Assembly: GCA_017626045.1 (NCBI GenBank) | Contig: JAGAJP010000038.1 | Coordinates: 1-64,000, forward strand | Source: Muribaculaceae bacterium | Lineage (GTDB): Bacteria > Bacteroidota > Bacteroidia > Bacteroidales > Muribaculaceae | DNA length: 64,000 nt | Reading direction: 5' to 3' | Shown here: piece by piece, positions 8,019 to 15,771 of the stretch | Numbering within the stretch: the first letter of the stretch is position 1 | Layout: each line of letters starts with the position of its first letter | Notes under the pieces: generated by a model | The model's input: the letters and a program-made list of their open reading frames with translations, nothing else | The model's database searches: none | Told to the model about the DNA's origin: nothing | Program-made: the position numbers and the translations under genes

Positions 8019-9245
8019 TTACTTGATACGCGACTTAGCGAAAGCGCCGGCTATCGCCGCGCATACAGCCGCTATGACCGCTATGGGGATCAAGGTCACG
8101 AGAAGGTCGCTCCACTCTAATTGCACGGGATAAGCCATCGGTGTCTCCTCGATGCTTCCGTTGGCTATCGTGATGAACCCGTAGCGCTGCTGCAGCAGGC
8201 ACAGTATAGAGCCGATGACGAGTCCGGCGACGGCTCCGGTTGCAGATACGAGGATACTTTCCCAGCGGAACACTTCGGCTATGCGTCGCCGGTCCATGCC
8301 TATGGCGGAGAGCGTTGCCATTGTGTCCTGCTTCTCGAGCACAAGCATAGAAAGCGTGGATATGATATTGAAGGAGGCAATCACGAGGATGAAGAAAAGG
8401 AGCAGGAAGGTCATCCATTTCTCGATACGGATCATTCGGAAATCCAGTTGCTTCTGCATCAGGCGGTCTTTTACCTCATACGACGCGCCTATGGCGTCGG
8501 CTATCGCGTCACGTGTCTTGTCGATGTCGGCGCCGGCGGTTGTCTTTATCTCCACGGCGGTGGATTCGCTGTCGTAGAGAAGAAGGTTTCTGACGGTTTC
8601 GATGTCTGTTATGATGCTGTTTTCGTCATATTCTTCCTGAAGAGACTGGAAGGTGCCCGCCACATTGAGCGAGTCCATCACAAACGCCGCCGCAGGGTTG
8701 GCGGGGTTGAAGCGACCTATCCGCTTTGGAGCGAATACCATCAGCGGCTGCCTGGGGTCAAAAAACTGAAGTTTGTAAGCCGCCCCGACCGACACTACCG
8801 CCGGATTCGTCTCCTCCGACTCCTTGAGAGTAATCCCGGTGCTGATCATCAGAGAGTCGATTGATGTGACGCGGCTGTATTCGGCGGGAACCACTCCCTT
8901 CAGCTTTACGGGAGTCTCCCTTCCGTTGAAGAAACCAAGCGCATTGTCGGTAAGGGTTGGGGTTGCAATCGCCACTCCCGGCATGGCGGATATGGCTTTC
9001 GCGAGAGAGTCGCCGTTTGCGATGGTCTTCCCTTGGCGCGGCGTCACCATAAGGTCGGGCGACATGGTGTCGAGTCTTCCGGAAATCACCGACTGGAAAC
9101 CGTTGAATACAGACAGCACGCATATCACGGCGGCTGTGGCCACGGCGACACCTGCCACCGACACGAGGGCGATGGCGTTTACAGCGCCGTGCGATTTCTT
9201 TCCTAAAAGATACCGCAGCGCAATGGTGAAGGGAATGGATTTCAA
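8019..9245 (-). CDS. FtsX-like permease, LolC/LolE-type lipoprotein-releasing system subunit
   Basis: A 408-residue inner-membrane protein with the MacB/FtsX layout: one helix near the N-terminus (about residues 22-45, after IALRYLLGKKSHG), a long periplasmic domain (about 50-270), then three helices near 275-300, 325-350 and 375-400. These proteins work with a LolD-type ATPase to extract lipoproteins from the inner membrane; the ATPase gene is not adjacent. The start codon is TTG at 9245-9243, overlapping the rbfA stop as TTGA, which indicates translational coupling. It is the last gene of the dgkA-aroQ-O-methyltransferase-rbfA operon. Confidence 0.85.
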   Translation of the reverse strand: MKSIPFTIALRYLLGKKSHGAVNAIALVSVAGVAVATAAVICVLSVFNGFQSVISGRLDTMSPDLMVTPRQGKTIANGDSLAKAISAMPGVAIATPTLTDNALGFFNGRETPVKLKGVVPAEYSRVTSIDSLMISTGITLKESEETNPAVVSVGAAYKLQFFDPRQPLMVFAPKRIGRFNPANPAAAFVMDSLNVAGTFQSLQEEYDENSIITDIETVRNLLLYDSESTAVEIKTTAGADIDKTRDAIADAIGASYEVKDRLMQKQLDFRMIRIEKWMTFLLLFFILVIASFNIISTLSMLVLEKQDTMATLSAIGMDRRRIAEVFRWESILVSATGAVAGLVIGSILCLLQQRYGFITIANGSIEETPMAYPVQLEWSDLLVTLIPIAVIAAVCAAIAGAFAKSRIK

Positions 9246-9640
9246 CGTGCCGCTTTCTTCAGTTCGTCAGGATCCACATAATCGTCGGCAGTTCCCTTTA
9301 TCGGGTCGGACGCGAGCAGACGGTCGATGTTCTCGGCATAGTCGAGCGAGTCGTCGAGATAGAAGGCGAGGTCCGGGCATTTTCGCAGAACCTGTTTCAC
9401 AGCTTGCGCGAGCTCGTATCTCACTGTCTTGCTCTGCGCCTTGATGTTTGAGAGAATGGCTTCCGCCCTTTCCGGAGGGAAGATGCTGAGATACGCCTTA
9501 GCCACTGAAAGATCCGGCGAAACGCGCACACCGCTCACCGACACCAATACATTACCCATGGCGGCTGTCTGGCGTCTGAAAATCTCACTCAGCTCTTTCT
9601 GTATGAGTCTCGATATCTTTGCTTGTCGTTTAGATTCCAT
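9242..9640 (-). CDS. rbfA: 30S ribosome-binding factor RbfA
   Basis: Start chosen at ATG 9640 (MESKRQAKISRLIQ), giving 132 residues; a longer in-frame start adds a non-conserved basic leader. RbfA is a KH-like fold protein that matures the 16S rRNA 5' end in the 30S subunit. Typical features are the N-terminal RLIQKELSEIF helix, the VSVSGVRVSPDLSVAKAYLS strand and the C-terminal CPDLAFYLDDSLDYAENIDRL segment, where the usual family pattern is P-L-x-F-x-D-x-S. The stop overlaps the start of the permease gene (TTGA). Confidence 0.92.
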   Translation of the reverse strand: MESKRQAKISRLIQKELSEIFRRQTAAMGNVLVSVSGVRVSPDLSVAKAYLSIFPPERAEAILSNIKAQSKTVRYELAQAVKQVLRKCPDLAFYLDDSLDYAENIDRLLASDPIKGTADDYVDPDELKKAAR

Positions 9641-9733
9641 AATATGTCGTTTACGTTTTAGCAAGGCGTTATACCCGCCCTTTCTATGTAACGCTTATCT
9701 CCGCGTTTCTGTTTTCATTTCAGTTAGACTCTC

Positions 9734-9761
9734 TCAATTCTCAATTTTCAATTCTCAATTT
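9734..9761. repeat. 14-bp tandem repeat, two copies
   Basis: The unit TCAATTCTCAATTT occurs at 9734-9747 and again at 9748-9761 without a gap. It overlaps the last codons of the O-methyltransferase gene (the stop is at 9750-9748). Similar CAATTCTCAATTTT-type strings are a familiar low-complexity element in Bacteroidales intergenic DNA. No function is evident. Confidence 0.8.
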
Positions 9762-10401
9762 TCCTGAGGAGTGTGATTCCGTCTCGGAAAGGAAGTATCA
9801 CGGTCTCGAATTCCGGATGCTGCGCCGCGAGGTCGTTGAAGCTCCTCACTCCGGCGGTCTGCCGGTCGTGGTCGTAGGAGGGGTCGCACACGTGTCCTGA
9901 CCATAATGTGTTGTCTGCGATGGCGAGGCCTCCGGGTCTCAGCAGGCGGCAGCTTTCGCGTAGATAGTCGGGATATTGCCGCTTGTCGGCATCGATGAAA
10001 ATCATGTCGACGCTTCCGTCGGCAAATTCTCGGCATACGTCCAAAGCCTTCCCGATGCGCAGGTCTATTCTGTCGGCGTAAGGCGATGATGCGAGCTGAC
10101 GGCGTATGAAGTCTTCCATTTCGTCGTCCGCCTCCACGGTCACGAGGCGTGCCCCTTCGGGAAGTCCTTCCGCTATGCACAGGGCGGAATATCCGGAGAA
10201 TGTGCCTAACTCGAGCGCGAGACGTGGTGTGCATAGCCGGGTCAGCATCTTTAGCAGCCTCCCCTGCAGATGTCCCGAACACATCCTGCCGTTGACCAGC
10301 CGGAGGTATGACTCACGCGTGAGTCGCTTGAGGTATTCCGGTTCCGGCGATATATGGCTGTCGACATAATTGTCGAGGTCAGACTCCAACTCGTAGGTCA
10401 T
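9748..10401 (-). CDS. SAM-dependent O-methyltransferase (class I, catechol-OMT-like)
   Basis: Start at ATG 10401 (MTYELESDLDNYVD), which overlaps the aroQ stop by 4 bp (ATGA); a longer open frame is only the aroQ shadow. The 217-residue product has SAM motif I ALELGTFSGYSALCIAEGLP near residues 60-80, an acidic residue in VTVEADDEM that should hold the ribose, and FIDADKRQYPDYL with the metal-ligand Asp, followed by GGLAIADNTLWSGHV. This is the Mg-dependent OMT family 3 pattern. The substrate is unknown. It belongs to the dgkA-aroQ-rbfA operon. Confidence 0.9.
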   Translation of the reverse strand: MTYELESDLDNYVDSHISPEPEYLKRLTRESYLRLVNGRMCSGHLQGRLLKMLTRLCTPRLALELGTFSGYSALCIAEGLPEGARLVTVEADDEMEDFIRRQLASSPYADRIDLRIGKALDVCREFADGSVDMIFIDADKRQYPDYLRESCRLLRPGGLAIADNTLWSGHVCDPSYDHDRQTAGVRSFNDLAAQHPEFETVILPFRDGITLLRKIEN

Positions 10402-10838
10402 GGCTGTTCGAGAAGTGAGCGCAACGCGAGCAGATATCCGGAGAGCCCGAGACCGCAGATGCTGCCCCGGCATGCCGGAGCCACAACGTCGGTATGGCGG
10501 AACTCTTCGCGTGCGTGGATATTGGAAATATGTACCTCTACCACCGGTGCAGGCGACATCTCGCAGGCGTCGTGGATAGCGTATGAATAGTGGGCGTATG
10601 CGCCGGGATTTATCACGATGCCTCGGCATTCGGGGTCGAAACCGAATTCCTGGATTTTGTCTACGAGTTCTCCTTCGCTGTTCGACTGAAAATATACCAG
10701 CCGTTCCTTTCCTGCCGAAAGGAGGCTAACCAACTGCTCGGCATCCTTTAGGAGGTCTGTCACTGTATTACTGCCGTAGACTGCGGGGTTGCGACGTCCC
10801 AGCATGTTGAGGTTCGGTCCGTTGATTATCGCTATCAT
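10398..10838 (-). CDS. aroQ: 3-dehydroquinate dehydratase, type II
   Basis: A 146-residue enzyme of the shikimate pathway that dehydrates 3-dehydroquinate to 3-dehydroshikimate. The start IIAINGPNLN-type motif (here IAIINGPNLNMLGRR) is the family signature; Arg16 or nearby and Tyr21 (AVYGS) form the active site, with FQSNSEGELVD, the INPGAYAHYS loop and the EVHISNIHAREEFRH motif containing the catalytic His. Length is normal for the dodecameric type II enzyme. It overlaps dgkA upstream and the O-methyltransferase downstream by ATGA junctions. Confidence 0.95.
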   Translation of the reverse strand: MIAIINGPNLNMLGRRNPAVYGSNTVTDLLKDAEQLVSLLSAGKERLVYFQSNSEGELVDKIQEFGFDPECRGIVINPGAYAHYSYAIHDACEMSPAPVVEVHISNIHAREEFRHTDVVAPACRGSICGLGLSGYLLALRSLLEQP

Positions 10839-11212
10839 AAGAGGTCAATTATTTTGGGGAGGAATATTATGATGCCGCAGGTCGCCGCCGCGAATGCCAT
10901 CATCAGCACGCCGGCTGCCGCCACGTCCTTTGCTTTCTTTATAAGAGGATGATATTTGGGACTCACAAGGTCGCAGAGCGCCTCTACCGCCGAGTTCAGC
11001 GCCTCGCCCATCAGCACGCCGCCGCAGCATAGCGCCACCACGCACCATTCGGCAGGCGAAATGCCGAGAACGATGCCAAGCGCCACTGCAATCACGAGCA
11101 AGACGCAGTGTATCTTGAAATTGCGCTCATCGCGAAATAAAGTCGCGATACCCCGGAAGGCATATCGGAAACTGCGTATTCTCGCGCTCAGGGAATTTCC
11201 ATCGTTTTTCAT
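10835..11212 (-). CDS. dgkA: diacylglycerol kinase / undecaprenol kinase family membrane protein
   Basis: Start chosen at ATG 11212 (MKNDGNSLSARIRSF), 125 residues. An in-frame start 36 bp upstream would lie inside or before the promoter. The protein has three hydrophobic helices and the DgkA signature around EALNSAVEALCDLVS followed by HPLIKKAKDVAAAGVLM, with the catalytic Glu and Asn. Such proteins phosphorylate diacylglycerol or undecaprenol in the inner membrane; short Bacteroidetes forms may prefer undecaprenol. The promoter just upstream leaves almost no leader. First gene of a five-gene operon. Confidence 0.9.
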   Translation of the reverse strand: MKNDGNSLSARIRSFRYAFRGIATLFRDERNFKIHCVLLVIAVALGIVLGISPAEWCVVALCCGGVLMGEALNSAVEALCDLVSPKYHPLIKKAKDVAAAGVLMMAFAAATCGIIIFLPKIIDLL

Positions 11213-11217
11213 GAATG

Positions 11218-11248
11218 CAAAATTAAGTAAAATCATCAATATCCCCAA
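11218..11248 (-). promoter_or_regulatory. Bacteroidetes-type promoter immediately before dgkA
   Basis: Minus strand: TTTG with its TTG at 11248-11246, a 20-bp spacer and TAATTTTG at 11225-11218. The -7 box ends only 5 bp before the dgkA ATG, so the transcript would begin at or next to the start codon. Confidence 0.75.
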
Positions 11249-11276
11249 ATTTGCATGCTTTAAAACATCAAATTAA

Positions 11277-11579
11277 TTAAGCATGGGCACACTCGATGGC
11301 ATCGTCTAAATCATAGTTATGACGAAGCACATTGCATTTTATAAAAATCTGCAATCCCTTCATGCTAAGCAACTCTATGTTTAGGGAAGGAATCCGATAA
11401 TTGGACTTCCACAGTGGAAGAATTTCCAAAAAGATTCTATAATCCGTGCTTAACACTTTATCCAATCTCAGACCGATCAGAAACAGATCAGTCTTTGCAA
11501 AAATAGTAGAAGGCGTGAATTTATGCAGTATCGGGAACTGCTCTTGCCAGAATTTCATTATGTCAGAATCTATGGCCAT
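11277..11579 (-). pseudogene. truncated paralogue of the 265-residue protein at 12519-13316
   Basis: About 100 residues from ATG 11579 (MAIDSDIMKFWQEQFPIL). It aligns with the N-terminal 100 residues of the 265-residue protein encoded at 12519-13316: W-x-x-EFPIL/QFPIL, the S-T-x-FAK-x-D-x-x-LIGLR block, a PLW motif, and E-x-A-H at the end, where this copy stops. The remaining 160 residues are absent. It follows the immunity-like gene by 38 bp on the same strand. It is either a decayed copy or a minimal functional domain; truncation is the simpler reading. Confidence 0.65.
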
Positions 11580-11617
11580 AACTTCGGGTATAAAGATAGG
11601 ATTTAAGGAATATGCTC

Positions 11618-12400
11618 TTAGTAAGATTCCTTTGGGTTGCAATATTTATTCCATTCTTTCTGAAATTCATCTTCAGAAATGAAGTCAGCTTTATACCAGT
11701 TGATTTCATAGAATTTCGGGAGTGGAAGACAATCTCCGGAAACAGTCCTAACAAGTTCTCCGTCCGACAATATAATCTGCTGAATGACAGAGTCTCCTAA
11801 ATAATGGTAATATGTTACAGAATGGTTATTATTTTTTTTTAGATAACTGTGTACATAACTGAATGGGACGCGTTTTATTTCATCATATTCATGACTGTGA
11901 CTTTTATAATAGCCATATTTCATTCTTGAAAAAATCTCAATGTAAGGAATAACAATTCCAAACTCCACAACTTCCCTGTATTTTTTAGGAAGGCGACCAA
12001 TTTTTTTTTCATCTTCATTAAGATGCCAGATTTGCCAGTGTTTGCGAGGATCGACATCAATAATTCTCCCAAACCAGTCTTCATCCGTGTCTTCTGTGAA
12101 ACCGAAAAGGACTTTCTTGACCTCTTCAATTCCTATTTCATCTGACTTGCCCACTTTGTGCCAGTAATTGAATTCAATGCCCGGTCTGAGTACGGTATGA
12201 GCATAAAACTGCACTTCATCCTTGAGAATCTCTTCAATCGTAGGGCGTTCATCTGACTTGTATCTTCTTTTGAACACTCGGATCACACTGCTGTTGAGCA
12301 TAGTGCTGTCGATGGCTACATACTGAAAATATCCTTTCCTGCCATCACCAAGGTCTGCGCAAAACACATCACCGATTTTAGTAACAATTCTTTTTGCCAT
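11618..12400 (-). CDS. immunity-like protein of a polymorphic toxin system (possibly Imm26-type N-terminus)
   Basis: A 260-residue cytoplasmic protein without a signal peptide or membrane segment. The N-terminus (KIGDVFCADLGDGRKGYFQY, residues 8-27) resembles the opening strands of a family annotated as immunity protein 26; I make that match from memory with limited certainty. Residues 60-120 contain FYAHTVLRPG and GKSDEIGIEEVKKVLFG. The C-terminal part is acidic/aromatic without known motifs. No toxin gene is next to it; instead it is flanked by truncated relatives of other small genes, so it may be an orphan immunity gene. The DNA is AT-rich compared with dgkA and pckA on either side. Confidence 0.75.
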   Translation of the reverse strand: MAKRIVTKIGDVFCADLGDGRKGYFQYVAIDSTMLNSSVIRVFKRRYKSDERPTIEEILKDEVQFYAHTVLRPGIEFNYWHKVGKSDEIGIEEVKKVLFGFTEDTDEDWFGRIIDVDPRKHWQIWHLNEDEKKIGRLPKKYREVVEFGIVIPYIEIFSRMKYGYYKSHSHEYDEIKRVPFSYVHSYLKKNNNHSVTYYHYLGDSVIQQIILSDGELVRTVSGDCLPLPKFYEINWYKADFISEDEFQKEWNKYCNPKESY

Positions 12401-12403
12401 AAC

Positions 12404-12562
12404 TTAATAATTAAATTTAATTCCAAATTGAAGCCATTTTGATGGAGCAATCTCATTGCGAATCAATGAAGTCTGGACAACTTCATTATCAACATTCAAA
12501 TTACAGTAAATAAAGTTGTCAATGCCCCAAGATATGTCTTCTGTAAAACCTATCCATAGCAT
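12404..12562 (-). pseudogene. 52-codon fragment, tail of a possible immunity-gene relative
   Basis: A short open frame from ATG 12562 to TAA 12404 that overlaps the 3' end of the 265-residue gene by 44 bp in a different frame. The peptide begins MLWIGFTEDISWG and ends WLQFGIKFNY. The GFTED string and the FGI near the end echo the neighbouring immunity-like protein (GFTED followed later by EFGIVIPY), and a 15-16-bp DNA match surrounds GFTED. The similarity between these points is weak. It reads like the remnant of a related gene, but it could also be a free-standing small protein. Confidence 0.4.
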
Positions 12563-13316
12563 TGCTTAACTTCATCCTGATGGTTTCATTCAATTCGGGA
12601 ATGTCTTCGGCTAATATGTCAAGTCCTGTGATTTGGATTGATTTCAACTTTGCGATACTAGGTCTTGTCTTATTGATCTCAATCTGTTGCATGAAACTTT
12701 CTCTGTCTTCTGACATACTGAAAACTTTCCTTTTCCATTCTTCTAAAGTGATGCCATAAAGAAATTCCAGCCTTTCGTCATACCACTTTTTAGTTACATC
12801 TAAAATTTGCTGTATGGTACGATTTATCAGAATGGTGTTGCCAGAGAATGAGGCAAGGGCCATCTTTAACCTCAAATACGAACTGATAATCAGAGGGTCA
12901 TTTTTTAATGACCAGTGTTCCTTGTAACCAAGGATTTTCATTTCCTCATTTAACTGAAGGAGGTCTTTTAACGATACTTCTTTTTTTAAGAAAAGTCCGA
13001 ATTGATTATGCGCAAGTTCCAGCCCTTGAATCAATGCTCTATTGTTCTCTGTATAACCGACAAGGACATTATATTGCCTTGGAGGTCTTAAATAGAGGTG
13101 AAGGACTCTGTGATCTACTCCTTGCCAGTCGGTCCATAGAGGAACAAATTCAAGAGCGACTTCATAGAATGAGGGACGAGACCAATAAAATCTCAAACCG
13201 ATAAGCATTATATCTGATTTTGCAAAAACTGTTGAGGAGTTATACTTTGAAAGGATTGGAAATTCCTTTGTCCATATATCCATAGCCTCATCATTAGTCA
13301 TCACGTATAATTTCAT
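12519..13316 (-). CDS. hypothetical protein, 265 residues, immunity-island gene
   Basis: I do not recognise the family. The protein is soluble, rich in aromatic residues and leucine, and has no signal peptide. The N-terminal third (about residues 10-100) is a domain that recurs in the truncated gene at 11277-11579, with EFPILSKY, TVFAKSDIMLIGLRF and FVPLW. The rest is mostly predicted helical (SLKDLLQLNEEMKIL; RTIQQILDVTKKWYDERLEFL). A second in-frame ATG six codons in (MTNDEAMDIW) aligns better with the paralogue and may be the real start. It sits 9 bp downstream of a frameshifted RHS-associated secreted gene, which suggests a role in a toxin-immunity island; that is inference from context. 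Confidence 0.75.
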   Translation of the reverse strand: MKLYVMTNDEAMDIWTKEFPILSKYNSSTVFAKSDIMLIGLRFYWSRPSFYEVALEFVPLWTDWQGVDHRVLHLYLRPPRQYNVLVGYTENNRALIQGLELAHNQFGLFLKKEVSLKDLLQLNEEMKILGYKEHWSLKNDPLIISSYLRLKMALASFSGNTILINRTIQQILDVTKKWYDERLEFLYGITLEEWKRKVFSMSEDRESFMQQIEINKTRPSIAKLKSIQITGLDILAEDIPELNETIRMKLSNAMDRFYRRHILGH

Positions 13317-13324
13317 AATGCCTA

Positions 13325-13670
13325 TTATTGTTTGATGAGTTTATATGACTGAGTCTTCCCATTGATATCTATCCAAAGAATGTAAATTCCGGAGGGTATA
13401 GGATTTAAGAATATCTCTGTGCTTTCTGAAACAATATCGGAATGATATATGATATAGCCTGCCTGTCGTTATGGATACTTTTTTATCACAAAGGTCGTCT
13501 TCTATTCTACCCACGTCAGCTGTTGACTTTTTAGGCATGTTGCTTTTAGAGATAATGATCTCTCGTTTAATGCGGTTGCCTGCTTCGTCATAACTGAAAT
13601 GTACCGTCTTGGAATGGACCGGAATCCAAATATAGAGAATTGGAATTATCAGAAGGTAAAGTCGTTTCAT
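13325..13670 (-). pseudogene. frameshifted short secreted protein with YD-repeat motif and T9SS-type tail
   Basis: From ATG 13670 the frame gives a signal peptide (MKRLYLLIIPILYIWIPVHS) and the RHS-associated motif SYDEAGNRIKREI, then runs out of sense after about residue 80. In the next frame, from about 13460 down to the TAA at 13325, the DNA encodes YIIYHSDIV and later NPIPSGIYILWIDINGKT with SYKLIKQ. That is a typical T9SS type A sorting tail. A single frameshift near 13455-13465, apparently with a small loss around VSITTG where YPNPT would be expected, breaks the gene. Proteins of this shape often precede RHS genes in Bacteroidales. A sequencing error could mimic the frameshift. Confidence 0.8.
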
Positions 13671-13722
13671 GGTATTTGGTATTTAGAGTTTTGTTTGTCC
13701 GGATAAAGTATCCTTTCAATGC

Positions 13723-13753
13723 CAAAGTTATTAATTTTTTTTGACATTGCAAA
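13723..13753 (-). promoter_or_regulatory. Bacteroidetes-type promoter facing the frameshifted secreted gene and immunity island
   Basis: Minus strand: TTTG at 13753-13750, a 19-bp spacer and a perfect TAACTTTG at 13730-13723, about 53 bp upstream of the ATG at 13670. Confidence 0.7.
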
Positions 13754-13955
13754 TTATTTTTAAAGAAATTTTAAATTTAGGTTGAAAATAGGGAACTAAT
13801 AATTATATTTTATGAGGATGGGGTCTAAATTGGATCGAATTGAAGGATGTGTGATAAATATGCTATCATATCCTTATTTTTTGGAATAGAGGTGGCAGAG
13901 TTCGGTATAAAATGTCTCGCTTTACGTTTTTTAAGGTATTTTTGTCTGATTTCAC

Positions 13956-13986
13956 TTGCCTAAATGCTGATTTTTATGTAACTTTG
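13956..13986 (+). promoter_or_regulatory. Bacteroidetes-type promoter for pckA
   Basis: TTG at 13956-13958, a 20-bp spacer and TAACTTTG at 13979-13986. It leaves an untranslated leader of roughly 90 nt before the pckA ATG. Confidence 0.8.
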
Positions 13987-14080
13987 CCCCCAAAATAAGG
14001 GCACGGTGAAGACTACAGGCTTCATCGTCAGGCTCCGAATAGTTAATAATTAAGTACAACCCAATAATATCTCACTTAAA

Positions 14081-15685
14081 ATGGCACAGATAGATCTGAC
14101 CCAGTATGGCATCAAGGATGTCAAGGAGGTAATCTACAACCCCACCTACGAGCAGCTTTTCAAAGACGAGACCGATCCGTCGCTCGAAGGCTTCGAGAAA
14201 GGCACAGTGACCGAGCTCGGCGCTGTCAACGTGATGACCGGCGTTTACACCGGCCGTTCGCCTAAAGACAAATTCATCGTTCTCGACGCAAACTCCAAAG
14301 ACAAGGTATGGTGGACTTCCGAGGAATATCCCAACGACAACAAGCCCGTGACAGAAAAGACATGGGATGCTGTAAAGGAAATCGCCATCAATGAACTCTC
14401 CGGCAAGAAACTTTACGTAGTTGACTGCTTCTGCGGCGCCAACAGAGACACCCGCATGGCTGTCCGCTTCATCATGGAGGTGGCATGGCAGGCACACTTC
14501 GTGAAGAACATGTTTATCCGTCCTTCCGAAATCGACCTCATCGACTTCAAGCCCGACTTCGTGGTGTTCAACGCTTCGAAGGCTAAGGTTGAGAACTATA
14601 AGGAACTCGGCCTCAACTCAGAGACAGCCGTGGTATTCAACACCACCTCGAGAGAGCAGGTAATCATCAACACCTGGTATGGCGGCGAGATGAAGAAAGG
14701 TATGTTCTCTATGATGAACTACTATCTGCCCCAGCAGGGAATCGCATCCATGCACTGCTCAGCCAACACCGACAAGCAGGGCAAGAACACCGCTATCTTC
14801 TTCGGCCTCTCCGGCACCGGCAAGACCACTCTTTCCACCGACCCGAAGCGTCTCCTCATCGGCGACGACGAACACGGCTGGGACGACAACGGCGTCTTCA
14901 ATTTCGAGGGCGGCTGCTACGCCAAGGTCATCAACCTCGATAAGGAAAGCGAGCCCGATATCTACAACGCTATCCGTCGCGACGCTCTTCTCGAGAACGT
15001 GACTGTAGACAAGGACGGCAAGATTGACTTCGCCGACAAGAGCGTTACTGAAAACACCCGCGTGTCTTACCCGATCGACCACATCGAAAGCATCGTGGAG
15101 CCCGTATCCGCAGGTCCCGCTGCCAAGAATGTGATCTTCCTTTCCGCCGACGCATTCGGAGTGCTTCCTCCCGTGTCGATCCTTACACCGGAGCAGACCA
15201 AGTATTACTTCCTCTCCGGCTTCACCGCAAAGCTCGCCGGCACAGAGCGCGGCATCACAGAGCCTACCCCGACATTCTCCGCTTGCTTCGGCCAGGCTTT
15301 CCTTGAGCTGCACCCGACAAAATACGCCGAGGAGCTCGTAAGAAAGATGGAGGCAAACGGCGCCAAGGCTTATCTCGTGAACACCGGCTGGAACGGAACA
15401 GGCAAGCGTATCTCGATCCGCGACACCCGCGGCATCATCGACGCTATCCTCGACGGCGCAATCCTCACCGCTCCTACGAAGACAATTCCTATCTTCGACT
15501 TCACAGTTCCCACCGAGCTGCCCGGAGTTGACCCGAAGATTCTTGACCCGCGCGACACCTACGCCGATCCCGCACAGTGGGAGAAGAAGGCTAAGGACCT
15601 CGCAGCACGTTTCATCAAGAACTTCAAGAAATACGAGCACAACGAGGCAGGCAAGGCTCTCGTTGCCGCAGGCCCGAAACTGTAA
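14081..15685 (+). CDS. pckA: phosphoenolpyruvate carboxykinase (ATP)
   Basis: A 534-residue cytosolic enzyme that interconverts oxaloacetate and PEP with ATP/ADP. In Bacteroidales it runs in the carboxylating direction to fix CO2 on the way to succinate. The P-loop [12 protein letters not shown] lies at about residues 242-253, followed by the metal-binding [19 protein letters not shown] segment. Other signatures are [11 protein letters not shown] near residue 50 and the [14 protein letters not shown] block. Length and motifs are normal. Codon use is strongly biased as in highly expressed genes. It has its own promoter and a strong terminator, so it is monocistronic. Confidence 0.97.
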   Translation: MAQIDLTQYGIKDVKEVIYNPTYEQLFKDETDPSLEGFEKGTVTELGAVNVMTGVYTGRSPKDKFIVLDANSKDKVWWTSEEYPNDNKPVTEKTWDAVKEIAINELSGKKLYVVDCFCGANRDTRMAVRFIMEVAWQAHFVKNMFIRPSEIDLIDFKPDFVVFNASKAKVENYKELGLNSETAVVFNTTSREQVIINTWYGGEMKKGMFSMMNYYLPQQGIASMHCSANTDKQGKNTAIFFGLSGTGKTTLSTDPKRLLIGDDEHGWDDNGVFNFEGGCYAKVINLDKESEPDIYNAIRRDALLENVTVDKDGKIDFADKSVTENTRVSYPIDHIESIVEPVSAGPAAKNVIFLSADAFGVLPPVSILTPEQTKYYFLSGFTAKLAGTERGITEPTPTFSACFGQAFLELHPTKYAEELVRKMEANGAKAYLVNTGWNGTGKRISIRDTRGIIDAILDGAILTAPTKTIPIFDFTVPTELPGVDPKILDPRDTYADPAQWEKKAKDLAARFIKNFKKYEHNEAGKALVAAGPKL

Positions 15686-15720
15686 ATATTTTCGTTAGAT
15701 TGGTTTTATAAGAAACCCGG

Positions 15721-15753
15721 AATTCCCCGCCCTCTGCGGCGGGGAATTTTTTT
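15721..15753 (+). terminator. rho-independent terminator of pckA
   Basis: An 11-bp stem AATTCCCCGCC/GGCGGGGAATT with a 6-nt loop, followed directly by a run of T residues, 35 bp after the pckA stop. Confidence 0.9.
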
Positions 15754-15771
15754 AACCTCTCAGCCAACATT

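Larger units (their letters stand above)
13671..14080. other. 410-bp intergenic region with divergent promoters
   Basis: AT-rich DNA between the frameshifted secreted gene (minus) and pckA (plus). It holds one promoter in each direction (13723-13753 minus; 13956-13986 plus) and a pckA leader of about 90 nt after the predicted start site. I see no open frame of credible length, no repeat and no RNA gene in it. Confidence 0.6.

Noticed and set aside
14759..15640. Minus-strand open frame (293 codons) opposite pckA
   Set aside because: Antisense shadow of a highly biased gene; no recognisable domain.
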